Notes: generated by a model not told the origin, from the sequence alone. Positions 1 through 8,853 are shown, counted from the first letter of the stretch. The stretch is DNA of 35,275 nt from Ruminococcus sp. UBA3280 (GCA_002362175.1 DETU01000067.1:1-35275); one strand, 5' to 3'. Made by a program: numbers and translations.

Positions 1-19
1 AATTGATGTTAATAATTGA

Positions 20-25
20 TATAAT
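20..25 (+). promoter_or_regulatory. -10 box of the GH3 gene promoter
   Basis: A perfect TATAAT lies 45 bases before the glycosidase start codon. The matching -35 box would fall at or outside the window edge, so only half of the promoter can be seen. A ribosome site GGAGGA follows at 51-56. Confidence 0.55.
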
Positions 26-64
26 ATGTGTACAGCAATATATTATTTACGGAGGAATTTTATA

Positions 65-2842
65 ATGAAAACTCTTGACTGGAATAAATATCTTGAAACA
101 GCAGAAAAAACTGTTGCAGAGGGTATTGTTATGCTGAAAAATGACAACAATGCACTTCCGCTGAAAAGTGATGAAACTGTTTCGGTTTTCGGAAGAATCC
201 AGCTTCATTACTATAAAAGCGGTACAGGTTCAGGCGGTATGGTTAATGTTTCAAAGGTAACGGGAATAGTTGACGGACTTCTTGAAGCAGGTGTCAGAAT
301 AAATGAAGAACTTCTTGAAGTTTACAAAAAGTGGGACGAAAAAAATCCGTACGACCTCGGCGGTGGCTGGGGTGATGAACCATGGTCGCAGGAAGAAATG
401 CCTCTTGATGATGAAACGGTCAGAAAGGCTTCTGAAAAAAGTGAAACCGCTATTGTAATAATCGGACGTACAGCAGGTGAAGAACAGGACGCACGGATTG
501 AAGCAGGTTCATATCTTCTCACCGAAAAGGAAAACGATATGATTTCCAAAGTACGCAAAGCGTTCAGTAAAGTTATTGTACTGCTGAATGTCGGCGGTAT
601 TATTGATATGTCATTTGTTGATGAATATAATCCCGATTCTGTCCTTTATGTATGGCAGGGCGGTATGACAGGCGGTACAGGTACGGCGGACGTTCTTACG
701 GGAAAAATCAGTCCGTGCGGAAAACTTCCCGATACTGTCGCATATAAAATCAGTGATTATCCTGCTTATGATAATTTCGGCAGTAAAGAAAGAAATTTTT
801 ACTGTGAAGATATATACGTTGGATACCGCTGGTTTGAGACGTTTGCACAGGATAAGGTGCGTTATCCGTTCGGTTACGGTCTTTCATATACCGATTTTGA
901 GATAGCAACGGAAAAAAATATATATAACGAAGATTCAGTTGTTTTCTACGTAAAAGTAACCAATACGGGTAATTACAGCGGTAAGGAAGTTGTGCAGGTT
1001 TATTGTGAACAGCCACAAGGTAAACTCGGAAAACCTGCAAAAGTACTGTGCGGATTTGCCAAAACAAAAAAACTTGCACCGAATGAGTCGCAGACTCTTG
1101 AAATAAAGGTAAACTATTATGATGTTTCATCTTATGACGATTCAGGTGTTACAGGTCACAGATTCTGCTGGGTTCTTGAAAAAGGAGAATATAGATTCCT
1201 TGTCGGCAACAGCATAAGAAACTTAATAACCGCAGATGTATATATTAATGAAGAAACAACAGTTTTATATGAATGTTCACAGGCAATGTCTCCTGTAATT
1301 CCTTTCAGAAGAACTAAAGCGGTATTGACAGAAAACGGTTTTATTCCCGAAACAGAAGATGTTCCGTTAAGTGAGATTGATGAAAAGCAGAGACATCTTG
1401 ACAATATTCCTGCGGAAATTACCTGCACAGGTGACAGAGGCATAAAACTTTCTGATGTCAGAAAAGGTAAAAACACTATTGAGGAATTTATAGCACAGTT
1501 TTCAGATTATGACCTTTCATGTATTATTCGTGGTGAGGGTATGGGTAGTCCGAGAGTTACAGCAGGTACAGCTTCAGCATTCGGAGGGGTGTCTGATAAT
1601 CTTGTTAACTTAGGAATACCTGCCTGCTGTTGTTCTGACGGACCTTCGGGAATGAGGCTTGACTGTGGTACAAAGGCTTTCAGTCTGCCAAATGGTACTA
1701 TGATAGCGTCAACTTTCAACCGTGAACTTGTAAAGGAGCTTTTTGAGTATACAGGACTTGAAATGACCGCAAACAAAGTTGATTGTCTGCTTGGTCCCGG
1801 AATGAATATACACCGTTTTGCCCTGAACGGAAGAAATTTTGAATATTTTTCGGAAGACCCTTTCCTTACCGGTTCAATGGCTTCTGCTGAACTAAACGGT
1901 TTTCATAATTCAGGAGTTACAGGCACTATAAAGCATCTCTGCGGAAACAATCAGGAGACAAACCGTCACTTTGTTGATTCTGTAATTTCCGAGCGTGCTT
2001 TACGTGAAATTTATCTGAAAGGTTTTGAAATAGCTGTAAAATCAGGAAATGCCGACAGTATAATGACTACTTACGGTTCTATAAACGGTCTATGGACAGC
2101 AGGAAATTTTGACCTGAATACTACAATTCTCCGCAATGAATGGGGATTCAGCGGATTCATAATGACAGACTGGTGGGCAAATATAAATGTCCGTGACGGT
2201 GAACCCAATAAGACAGACTTTGCGGCAATGGCAATGGCACAGAATGATGTATATATGGTATGTGCAGACGGTTCTTCAGGCGACGACAACACTCTTGATT
2301 CACTTGAAAAAGGTGAACTGAAAAGAAGTGAACTACAGCGGAACGCAATGAATATATGTCGTTTTATTATGAATACAAACGCCATGAAAAGACTTTGCGG
2401 TGAGGAAGAAACAGTTGAAATTATAAACCGTTCTGAAGATGAAAATGCAGACGATTCACCTGTAGTTTTCTATGAAGTGGACAATGAATTTAAACTTGAC
2501 CTTAATGAAGTAAAAGCAGAAAAGGGTAGTAATTACAGCTTTGCACTGATTGTAAAAAATGCCGGTTGGTACAACGTCACTATCACCGCTTCATCTGAAC
2601 AGGGTGAACTTGCACAGATTCCTCTTACCCTCTTTGTAATGGGTACGGCAAGCGGTACTTTCACATGGAACGGCACAGGCGGTAAACCAGTATCGTTCTC
2701 AAAGGAAATACCTATGTTCTCACGTTTTACGTCGGTACGTCTCTATTTTGCACAGAACGGTCTTGACCTGCAAAGTATTGAATTTAAAATCACAAGGACA
2801 GCAGAAGATATAGACAGTATCGCATTCAAGCAGGAGGATTAA
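65..2842 (+). CDS. Family-3 glycoside hydrolase (beta-glucosidase) with permuted domain order
   Basis: Predicted intracellular beta-glucosidase hydrolysing cellodextrins or other beta-glucosides; no signal peptide is seen. The start at 65 follows GGAGGA at 51-56 by 8 bases; an upstream in-frame ATG at 26 lacks such a site. In 925 residues the GH3 C-terminal (alpha/beta sandwich) domain comes first (about 15-255, with GEEQD at 138-142 as a candidate acid/base region). A fibronectin-III-like domain follows (about 275-360), then the TIM-barrel domain that is N-terminal in most GH3 enzymes (about 470-740). The catalytic nucleophile is Asp702 in the motif MTDWW. A beta-rich module fills about 800-925. 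This reversed order is known for ruminal beta-glucosidases. A small ArsC-like gene follows after one base, so the two are probably co-transcribed. Exact substrate is not deducible. Confidence 0.93.
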   Translation: MKTLDWNKYLETAEKTVAEGIVMLKNDNNALPLKSDETVSVFGRIQLHYYKSGTGSGGMVNVSKVTGIVDGLLEAGVRINEELLEVYKKWDEKNPYDLGGGWGDEPWSQEEMPLDDETVRKASEKSETAIVIIGRTAGEEQDARIEAGSYLLTEKENDMISKVRKAFSKVIVLLNVGGIIDMSFVDEYNPDSVLYVWQGGMTGGTGTADVLTGKISPCGKLPDTVAYKISDYPAYDNFGSKERNFYCEDIYVGYRWFETFAQDKVRYPFGYGLSYTDFEIATEKNIYNEDSVVFYVKVTNTGNYSGKEVVQVYCEQPQGKLGKPAKVLCGFAKTKKLAPNESQTLEIKVNYYDVSSYDDSGVTGHRFCWVLEKGEYRFLVGNSIRNLITADVYINEETTVLYECSQAMSPVIPFRRTKAVLTENGFIPETEDVPLSEIDEKQRHLDNIPAEITCTGDRGIKLSDVRKGKNTIEEFIAQFSDYDLSCIIRGEGMGSPRVTAGTASAFGGVSDNLVNLGIPACCCSDGPSGMRLDCGTKAFSLPNGTMIASTFNRELVKELFEYTGLEMTANKVDCLLGPGMNIHRFALNGRNFEYFSEDPFLTGSMASAELNGFHNSGVTGTIKHLCGNNQETNRHFVDSVISERALREIYLKGFEIAVKSGNADSIMTTYGSINGLWTAGNFDLNTTILRNEWGFSGFIMTDWWANINVRDGEPNKTDFAAMAMAQNDVYMVCADGSSGDDNTLDSLEKGELKRSELQRNAMNICRFIMNTNAMKRLCGEEETVEIINRSEDENADDSPVVFYEVDNEFKLDLNEVKAEKGSNYSFALIVKNAGWYNVTITASSEQGELAQIPLTLFVMGTASGTFTWNGTGGKPVSFSKEIPMFSRFTSVRLYFAQNGLDLQSIEFKITRTAEDIDSIAFKQED

Positions 2843-2843
2843 A

Positions 2844-3185
2844 ATGAATATTCAGATTTTCGGCACTAAAAAGTGTTCGGATACAAGAAAGGCTGAACGC
2901 TTTTTTAAGGAACGCCGTATCAAGTATCAGTTAATAGATATGAAAGAAAAAGGCATGAGCAAGGGGGAATTTAACAGTATAAAGCAGGCTGTCGGCGATC
3001 TTGAATGCATGATTGACCAAAATTCCAAAGAAAACGATTTGCTTACACTGATTAAATATCTTTCTGACAATGACAAGGAAGAAAAGGTTTTTGAAAATCA
3101 GAATATTATAAAAACTCCTGTTGTCCGCAACGGAAAAAAAGCAACTATAGGCTATTGCCCTGACATATGGAAAGAATGGGAATGA
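2844..3185 (+). CDS. ArsC/Spx-family thioredoxin-fold protein
   Basis: A 113-residue protein of the ArsC family (PF03960). It starts with beta-strand IQIFGTKKC and carries a single N-terminal active-site Cys11 in a KKCSDTRK loop. The second cysteine of a Spx CxxC switch is replaced by Thr, so it is more like the ArsC-like reductases of unknown substrate than like Spx. The conserved TPVVRNGKKATIGY segment near residues 92-105 contains the cis-proline typical of the fold. The AGGAGG ribosome site lies inside the last codons of the glycosidase gene, which implies translational coupling. True arsenate reduction is not supported by context, since no arsenic transporter or regulator is nearby. Confidence 0.85.
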   Translation: MNIQIFGTKKCSDTRKAERFFKERRIKYQLIDMKEKGMSKGEFNSIKQAVGDLECMIDQNSKENDLLTLIKYLSDNDKEEKVFENQNIIKTPVVRNGKKATIGYCPDIWKEWE

Positions 3186-3232
3186 TTTGACAGACGAATT
3201 ATGAAAGTTTGCTGAAAATTTTCTGAAAAGCC

Positions 3233-3261
3233 GTGCAATTTTCATCAGAATATGTTATAAT
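3233..3261 (+). promoter_or_regulatory. Extended -10 promoter of the SPFH gene
   Basis: TATAAT at 3256-3261 is preceded by TG at the extended -10 position (TGtTATAAT). The -35 region at 3233-3238 (GTGCAA) matches the consensus poorly, as is common for extended -10 promoters. It sits 54 bases before the SPFH start codon. Confidence 0.6.
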
Positions 3262-3314
3262 TATTATGCATATATAATCTTTGAATTATTTAGTTACGAA
3301 AGGAGCTAATTTTT

Positions 3315-4568
3315 ATGGGACTTATTCAGGCTGCTGTTATGGCGACCGCCTCAACATTCGGCGATACATGGAAAGAATTTTTTTATTGTGATGCGATTCC
3401 CGCCGATGTTCTTGTTGTAAAGGGTAAAAAGAAAACAGGTTTGTTTTCTTCAAATAAAGGAAACGACAATATAATTACAAACGGAAGCACAATCGCTGTA
3501 AGTGACGGACAGTGCATGATTATCGTTGACCAGGGACAAGTGGTTGAAATGTGTGCCGTTCCGGGTGAATATACTTATGATATGTCAACAGAACCGAGTC
3601 TTTTCGGCGGAAATCTCGGAAGCAACATCAAAGAGACTTTCAAGCTGATAGGCAAGCGTATTTCTTACGGCGGAGATACCGCCCACGACCAGCGTGTTTA
3701 TTTCTTCAATATAAAGGAAATTACAGACAATAAATTCGGTACACAAAATCCTGTACCGTTTAGAATGACTTATGAAGATATAGGCAGAAACTTTACTGTA
3801 GGCGTTCGCTGTAACGGTGTTTTTTCCTATAAAATAAGCGACCCTCTGCTTTTCTATACAAACGTATGCGGAAACGTTGCAAGTGCTTATACACGTTCAA
3901 ATATTGACCAGCAGTTGAAATCAGAATTTCTGAACGCACTGAATCCCGCATTTGCAAAAATTTCAGCTTCGGGCATCAGATATGACGAACTTCCTGCACA
4001 TACAATGGAACTTTCCGACGCTATGGACAGTGTTCTTTCTCCTAAGTGGAACGAAAAGAGAGGTCTTGAAATTGTTTCCGTTGCGATTAATTCAGTTACT
4101 ATTTCAAAGGACGACGAGGAAAGAATAAAGAAGTTTGAAGATACGGCTTGGAACAGAAACGCAACCAATGCCGCCGCAACACTTGTAAACGCTCAGGCTA
4201 ACGCAATGACAGCAGCAGCAGGAAATACAGGCGGTTCGGCTATGGGATTTTACGGAATGAATATGGCTCAGCAGGCAGGAGGCTTTAATGCACAAAACCT
4301 TTTCCAGATGGGTTCACAGCAAAATAATGCAAATACATGGAAATGCTCCTGCGGTACTGAAAACACGGGAAGATTCTGTGCAGAGTGCGGAAGTCAAAAA
4401 CCTGCTGTTTCGAGTGCTTGGAAGTGTTCATGCGGTACTGAAAATATGGGAAAGTTCTGTGCGGAATGTGGCAAGCCGAAACCTGCTGTTTCAGGTACTT
4501 GGAAATGTTCATGCGGTGTTGAAAACACAGGTAAATTCTGTGCGGAATGTGGTAAACCGAGACAGTAA
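3315..4568 (+). CDS. SPFH-domain protein with triple C-terminal zinc ribbon
   Basis: A 417-residue protein of the COG4260 type (stomatin/prohibitin-like, also called virion core protein family). Residues about 25-280 form the SPFH region, with an alpha-helical stretch rich in Ala/Asn after it. The C-terminus holds three 27-residue zinc ribbons with pattern WKCSCG...FCAECG starting at residues 342, 369 and 396, each with four cysteines. Start is supported by AGGAG at 3300-3304. Family members are thought to scaffold membrane or protein assemblies; the molecular role is unknown. It has its own promoter and terminator, so it appears monocistronic. Confidence 0.85.
   Translation: MGLIQAAVMATASTFGDTWKEFFYCDAIPADVLVVKGKKKTGLFSSNKGNDNIITNGSTIAVSDGQCMIIVDQGQVVEMCAVPGEYTYDMSTEPSLFGGNLGSNIKETFKLIGKRISYGGDTAHDQRVYFFNIKEITDNKFGTQNPVPFRMTYEDIGRNFTVGVRCNGVFSYKISDPLLFYTNVCGNVASAYTRSNIDQQLKSEFLNALNPAFAKISASGIRYDELPAHTMELSDAMDSVLSPKWNEKRGLEIVSVAINSVTISKDDEERIKKFEDTAWNRNATNAAATLVNAQANAMTAAAGNTGGSAMGFYGMNMAQQAGGFNAQNLFQMGSQQNNANTWKCSCGTENTGRFCAECGSQKPAVSSAWKCSCGTENMGKFCAECGKPKPAVSGTWKCSCGVENTGKFCAECGKPRQ
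4338..4568 (+). repeat. Three 81-bp tandem repeats encoding zinc ribbons
   Basis: Units at 4338-4418, 4419-4499 and 4500-4568 (last one short) are alike at DNA and protein level, each starting with a TGG codon and encoding two CxC/CxxC knuckles. The regular 81-base period points to recent duplication of one zinc ribbon. Confidence 0.85.
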
Positions 4569-4604
4569 GAAAATAAATGGTACTATATAAAGTAAATGTA
4601 TTCC

Positions 4605-4640
4605 AAACGGTGCAGTATTTTTGTACTGCATCGTTTTTTT
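4605..4640 (+). terminator. Rho-independent terminator after the SPFH gene
   Basis: Stem ACGGTGCAGTA (4607-4617) pairs with TACTGCATCGT (4624-4634) with one G-U wobble and a 6-base loop, followed by a run of seven T. It separates the SPFH gene from the glmS promoter. Confidence 0.85.
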
Positions 4641-4668
4641 ATAAATATAATTTTCATATGTTTTTCAG

Positions 4669-4697
4669 TTGACAAATTATTATTTTTACTATATAAT
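4669..4697 (+). promoter_or_regulatory. Consensus sigma-A promoter of glmS
   Basis: Perfect TTGACA at 4669-4674 and perfect TATAAT at 4692-4697 with a 17-base spacer. The leader to the glmS start is only about 70 bases, too short for a glmS ribozyme, so the usual Firmicute self-cleaving control is not visible here. Confidence 0.9.
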
Positions 4698-4773
4698 AGT
4701 ATTATGGGTTTTCTGACCCTTAAAAACAGATGCTTGTTTAAATTTAAATATTATACAGTTGGAGGAAAAATTT

Positions 4774-6612
4774 ATGTGCGGAATAGTCGGCTTTACAGGA
4801 AGTAAACAGGCTGCCCCGATTCTGCTTGACGGTCTTTCAAAGCTTGAATACAGAGGCTATGATTCGGCAGGTATTGCAGTACGTGACGGCAAAAATGAAA
4901 CGGAGATAGTAAAAACAAAGGGAAAACTCAAAGTTCTTAAAGAAATGACTAACAACGGTGAGGCTGTAAAAGGCTGTTGCGGTATAGGTCATACAAGATG
5001 GGCAACACATGGAGAGCCGTCTGTTCTCAATGCTCATCCGCATTGCAGTGATGATGAAAGCGTTATATGTGTTCACAACGGTATTATAGAAAATTATCAG
5101 GAACTCAGGGAAAAACTTTCAAAGAGCGGATATACTTTCAAGTCGCAGACAGACACGGAAGTTGCTGTAAAACTTATTGATTATTACTATAAAAAATACG
5201 GTCTTGGTCCTGTGGATTCAATTGCCCGTGCAATGATAAGGATAAGAGGTTCATACGCACTTGCTGTCATGTTCAGTGACTATCCCGAGGAAATCTATAC
5301 CGCACGTAAGGAAAGCCCTATGATTATAGGTATAGCAGACGGCGAGACATACGTTGCTTCTGATGTCCCTGCTATTCTCAAATATACGAGAAACGTTTAC
5401 TACATAGGCAATATGGAAATCGCAAAGCTTGAAAAAGGAAACGTTACTTTCTATAATATCGACCGTGAGGAAATAGAAAAGGAACTGACCGAAATCAAGT
5501 GGGACGCTGAATCTGCTGAAAAAGGCGGTTACGAACACTTCATTCTGAAAGAAATTCACGAACAGCCAAAAGTTGTACGTGATACAATAAATTCCGTTGT
5601 AAAGGACGGCATGATAGACTTCAGTGAAGTCGGTCTGACAGATGAAGAAATAAAAAATCTTAGTAAGGTTTATATTGTTGCGTGCGGTTCGGCTTATTAT
5701 GTAGGAATGGCTGTTCAGTACGTAATGGAAGAACTCACTTCACTTTCCGTAAGAGTTGAACTCGCTTCTGAGTTCAGATACAGAAAAATGAAACTTGCTG
5801 AAAACAGTCTTGTTATAATAATAAGTCAGTCAGGTGAAACGGCTGATAGTCTTGCAGCACTCCGACAGGCTAAGGAATGTGGTGTGAAAACTCTTGGCAT
5901 TGTAAATGTTGTCGGTTCGTCAATTGCACGTGAGGCGGATAACGTTTTCTATACTCTTGCAGGTCCTGAAATTTCCGTTGCTACTACAAAAGCATACAGT
6001 ACTCAGCTTATAGCAGGTTATCTTCTCTCAATGAAGTTTGCACTTGCAAAAGAAGAAATTACTTCTGAATACTGTATGGAAATGATTGACGAACTTTATA
6101 CCATTCCCGAAAAAATCGAGAAAATTCTTGAAGATAAGGAACGCATACAGTGGTTTGCAAATAAGCTTGCTAACGCTAAAGATGCTTTCTTTATCGGACG
6201 TGGCATAGACTACGCAATAAGTCTTGAGGGAAGTCTTAAAATGAAAGAACTCAGCTACATTCATTCGGAAGCATACGCAGCAGGAGAACTCAAACACGGT
6301 CCTATCAGTCTTATTGAGGACGGTATACTTGTTATAAGCGTTCTCACACAGCCTGATTTGTACGAAAAGACTGTAAGTAATATGGTTGAAGTAAAGAGTC
6401 GTGGGGCTTCGCTTATGGGACTTACTACATACGGTAATTACAATATTGAAGATACAGCTGATTTCACCGTATATATTCCGCAGACCAATCCGCTTTTTGC
6501 AGGAAGTCTTTCTGTAATACCTTTACAGCTTATGGGATATTATGTATCTGTTGCAAAGGGATATGACGTTGATAAGCCGAGAAATCTCGCAAAGAGTGTT
6601 ACAGTAGAATAA
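4774..6612 (+). CDS. glmS: Glutamine--fructose-6-phosphate aminotransferase (isomerizing)
   Basis: Converts fructose-6-phosphate and glutamine to glucosamine-6-phosphate, the first step towards UDP-GlcNAc for peptidoglycan. The start at 4774 is chosen because the mature enzyme needs the N-terminal Cys nucleophile (MCGIVG) and GGAGG lies 9 bases upstream; a TTG at 4759 would bury the cysteine. The class-II amidotransferase domain (about 2-215) shows CGIVGFTG, YRGYDSAG and HTRWATHG. Two SIS sugar-binding domains follow, with VACGSAYY and SQSGETADS, and the hallmark C-terminus KPRNLAKSVTVE. Length 612 is normal. It stands alone between a strong promoter and a terminator. Confidence 0.98.
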   Translation: MCGIVGFTGSKQAAPILLDGLSKLEYRGYDSAGIAVRDGKNETEIVKTKGKLKVLKEMTNNGEAVKGCCGIGHTRWATHGEPSVLNAHPHCSDDESVICVHNGIIENYQELREKLSKSGYTFKSQTDTEVAVKLIDYYYKKYGLGPVDSIARAMIRIRGSYALAVMFSDYPEEIYTARKESPMIIGIADGETYVASDVPAILKYTRNVYYIGNMEIAKLEKGNVTFYNIDREEIEKELTEIKWDAESAEKGGYEHFILKEIHEQPKVVRDTINSVVKDGMIDFSEVGLTDEEIKNLSKVYIVACGSAYYVGMAVQYVMEELTSLSVRVELASEFRYRKMKLAENSLVIIISQSGETADSLAALRQAKECGVKTLGIVNVVGSSIAREADNVFYTLAGPEISVATTKAYSTQLIAGYLLSMKFALAKEEITSEYCMEMIDELYTIPEKIEKILEDKERIQWFANKLANAKDAFFIGRGIDYAISLEGSLKMKELSYIHSEAYAAGELKHGPISLIEDGILVISVLTQPDLYEKTVSNMVEVKSRGASLMGLTTYGNYNIEDTADFTVYIPQTNPLFAGSLSVIPLQLMGYYVSVAKGYDVDKPRNLAKSVTVE

Positions 6613-6622
6613 TTTTAAAGAT

Positions 6623-6655
6623 TCTGTCGGGGGAAACTCCGACAGATTGTCTTTT
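6623..6655 (+). terminator. Likely terminator of glmS
   Basis: TCTGTCGG (6623-6630) pairs perfectly with CCGACAGA (6639-6646) around an 8-base loop, followed by a weak T-rich stretch (TTGTCTTTT). Position 10 bases after the glmS stop fits a terminator, but the short T run makes it modest. Confidence 0.6.
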
Positions 6656-6689
6656 GAATGTATTAAATACGGAAAGAGGTGATTATAAT

Positions 6690-7844
6690 ATGACGAAACT
6701 TGACACTTTGATAAATCAATTTTGTCCCGATGGTGTGGAATATGTAAAAATTAAAGATTATTTTACCAGATTAAAAGGTACACCAATAACAGCCGGTAAA
6801 ATGAAGAATATTGCTAAAGATAATGGAAAAGTAAAAATATTTGCAGGTGGTAAAACTGTTATCAATACCAACGAGGAGGATATTCCAAAAGCAAATATTA
6901 TAAAAGTACCGTCTGTGATTGTGCAGTCAAGAGGTTTGATAGACTTTATCTATTATGATAAACCTTTTACATTTAAAAACGAAATGTGGAGTTATACAGC
7001 AGAAAATGAAATTTCAGTTAAATTTTTATATTATATATTGAAAAATAATATTGGATTTTTCAGAAAATCAGCGTCAGGCATGGGGTCAATGCCACAAATT
7101 TCTTTATCTGTAACAGAAGATTTTAAAATCCCATTTCCGCCTATAGAGATACAAAGTGAAATTGTCCGAATACTTGATAAATATTCCGCAAGTGTTGCAG
7201 AATTACGACAAATGCTTGAAAAAGAGCTTAATTTAAGAAGAAAACAGTATTCATATTACCGTGATAAACTTTTAACTTTTGGTGATGATATAGAGTATAA
7301 AACATTGGGAGAAATCTTTGATATTCGTAATGGTTACACTCCTTCAAAGTCAAAAGCGGAATACTGGAAAAATGGTACTGTTCCGTGGTTTCGTATGGAC
7401 GATATAAGGGAAAATGGTAGGATTCTTTCAGACGCTTTGCAAAAAGTGACTTTACAAGCTGTGAAAAATAAACCTTTTTCTGCTGATTCAATAATAGTTT
7501 CCACATCTGCCACAATCGGAGAACACGCTTTAATAAATGTTGATTTTATGTGTAATCAAAGATTTACTTGTCTTACATTAAAAAAAGAGTATCAAAATCA
7601 ATTTAGTATAATGTTTTTATTTTATTATTGTTTTAAATTAGATGAATATTGTATGAATAATTTAAAAAAAGGTAATTTCTCTTCTGTTGATATGACAAAA
7701 TTTAATCAATTTAAAATTCCAATACCGCCTATAGAGGAACAAGAACGAATATTAAAAATTCTTGACCGCTTTGACACTCTCTGCAACGACCTCACCAACG
7801 GACTCCCCGCCGAAATAAATGTACGACAAAAACAATATGAATAA
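6690..7844 (+). CDS. hsdS: Type I restriction-modification specificity subunit (HsdS), orphan, C-terminus cut short
   Basis: DNA-recognition subunit that would guide an HsdM/HsdR complex. The start at 6690 follows GAGGTGAT; the upstream in-frame start at 6654 lacks a site. The 384 residues show the two-fold HsdS layout: first target-recognition domain (about 8-150), conserved helix PFPPIEIQSEIVRILDKY, linker RRKQYSYYRDKLL, second target domain (about 205-345), second helix PIPPIEEQERILKILDRF. The second copy of the terminal repeat reads RQKQYE, then TAA, then in the same frame YRDKLLQF to a stop shortly after, so one TAT-to-TAA change has removed about 14 residues. No hsdM or hsdR lies in the window. 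It may rely on a distant system or be a cassette for recombination. Confidence 0.85.
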   Translation: MTKLDTLINQFCPDGVEYVKIKDYFTRLKGTPITAGKMKNIAKDNGKVKIFAGGKTVINTNEEDIPKANIIKVPSVIVQSRGLIDFIYYDKPFTFKNEMWSYTAENEISVKFLYYILKNNIGFFRKSASGMGSMPQISLSVTEDFKIPFPPIEIQSEIVRILDKYSASVAELRQMLEKELNLRRKQYSYYRDKLLTFGDDIEYKTLGEIFDIRNGYTPSKSKAEYWKNGTVPWFRMDDIRENGRILSDALQKVTLQAVKNKPFSADSIIVSTSATIGEHALINVDFMCNQRFTCLTLKKEYQNQFSIMFLFYYCFKLDEYCMNNLKKGNFSSVDMTKFNQFKIPIPPIEEQERILKILDRFDTLCNDLTNGLPAEINVRQKQYE

Positions 7845-7920
7845 TACAGGGACAAACTTCTACAATTCAAAATTAAGAATATATAACTTAATATACAAAA
7901 ATATTTAAAATCAGATATGA

Positions 7921-7962
7921 AAAAACGCTCCTTAAAGACTTTAAAAATAGTCCTTAAGGAGC
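7921..7962. terminator. Hairpin terminator at the host/prophage border
   Basis: Arms 7927-7940 (GCTCCTTAAAGACT) and 7949-7962 pair over 14 bases with one wobble. Read on the - strand it is followed by TTTTTT, so it best stops leftward prophage transcription coming from the methyltransferase gene; it may also serve hsdS. The arm and its flank match 16 of 17 bases of another terminator inside the prophage (21223-21239). The rest of the gap 7845-8063 holds no gene; an inverted repeat ATAACGA/TCGTTAT near 8030-8047 is the only other structure. Confidence 0.7.
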
Positions 7963-8063
7963 ATTTAATGTTATTTCATGGATTATTTTTTGTGGTTTCC
8001 GTCTGAATGATGTGCTATATAACGATAATATAACAGTATTCGTTATTATTCTTGAAAAATATA

Positions 8064-8795
8064 TCAGAAATTCTTGATTATCAATTCCTTGTACGTTCCT
8101 TTTGAAAGATTATTCTGACGTTCAACAGTGATAATTTCGTAATCCTTATAAAATTCACGGATATATTCATCATCGTTGTAAGAAAGTATAAAACGTCCCT
8201 GTATTTCGCTTAAAACTGCCTTTAAACGTTCATGGTCGTCTGTTCTGAATGTTTTTTCGTAGTAGCGTTCACGGTTGCTGTATGGAGGGTCACAATAAAA
8301 CAACGCTTTCGGACTGTCATATTTTTTAATCAGATTTTCAAAATCCATATTTTCAATCACAACATTTTTAAGACGTTCTTCAATCTGTTCAAGATAATCC
8401 GGCGAAAGATTGCGTTTTCTACCGCCGAAAGTCCGCATATTTGAACCATAACTCAGTTTTGTAATAACGTAGAACATCGCCGCACGCTGAATGTCGGTAA
8501 ATCCACGAATATTCATTTTCGCTTTTATGTCCTCAAACATTTCACGTGAATTGAAGTAGCCCGAAATCTCACGCTGAAGTTCCGCACGGTGATACTTCGC
8601 ACAGCGGAAAAGATTCACAAGGTCGCTGTTGAGGTCGTTGTAAACTTCAAGGTCGGCGTGTTTTTCCTTGTATAACAGCACCGAACTGCCACCGCCAAAT
8701 ACTTCAATATATCGGTTTATATCGTCGGGAAACAAATCCACTATTTTCCTTGCAAGCAGACTTTTTCCGCCCATCCATGGTATAAAACTTTTCAT
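8064..8795 (-). CDS. D12-class DNA adenine-N6 methyltransferase
   Basis: Transfers a methyl group from S-adenosylmethionine to adenine in DNA (Dam-like, PF02086). The 243 residues contain the SAM-binding FIPWMGGKS and YIEVFGGGS segments near the N-terminus and the catalytic DPPY at 169-172 followed by SNRERYY. AACGGAGGATTTTTTATG gives a clear start. It is the last gene of the prophage, after the lysis genes and behind its own upstream hairpin. By position it resembles the late DNA-modification gene of Mu, though the chemistry and family differ. The likely job is to protect phage DNA from host restriction; the target site is unknown. Confidence 0.92.
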   Translation of the reverse strand: MKSFIPWMGGKSLLARKIVDLFPDDINRYIEVFGGGSSVLLYKEKHADLEVYNDLNSDLVNLFRCAKYHRAELQREISGYFNSREMFEDIKAKMNIRGFTDIQRAAMFYVITKLSYGSNMRTFGGRKRNLSPDYLEQIEERLKNVVIENMDFENLIKKYDSPKALFYCDPPYSNRERYYEKTFRTDDHERLKAVLSEIQGRFILSYNDDEYIREFYKDYEIITVERQNNLSKGTYKELIIKNF

Positions 8796-8812
8796 AAAAA
8801 ATCCTCCGTTTC

Positions 8813-8847
8813 AAAAAAATCCCTCCGAAAAATCGGAGAGATTTTTT
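8813..8847 (-). terminator. Terminator between endolysin and methylase genes
   Basis: Arms around 8817-8828 and 8833-8844 (core CTCCGA/TCGGAG) form a tight stem with a 4-base loop. Both outer flanks are A/T runs, giving TTTTTTT after the stem on the - strand. It can act in both directions. Confidence 0.8.
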
Positions 8848-8853
8848 ATATTT

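Noticed and set aside
4698..4773. glmS ribozyme in the glmS leader
   Set aside because: The leader is only about 70 bases and shows none of the conserved pseudoknot core; a short GGGTTTTCTGACCC hairpin is all that is present.
8030..8047. ATAACGA/TCGTTAT inverted repeat as the MuA end-binding site
   Set aside because: It is near the expected phage end, but the other end is not in the window, so no shared end sequence can be shown; it may also be part of a weak hairpin.
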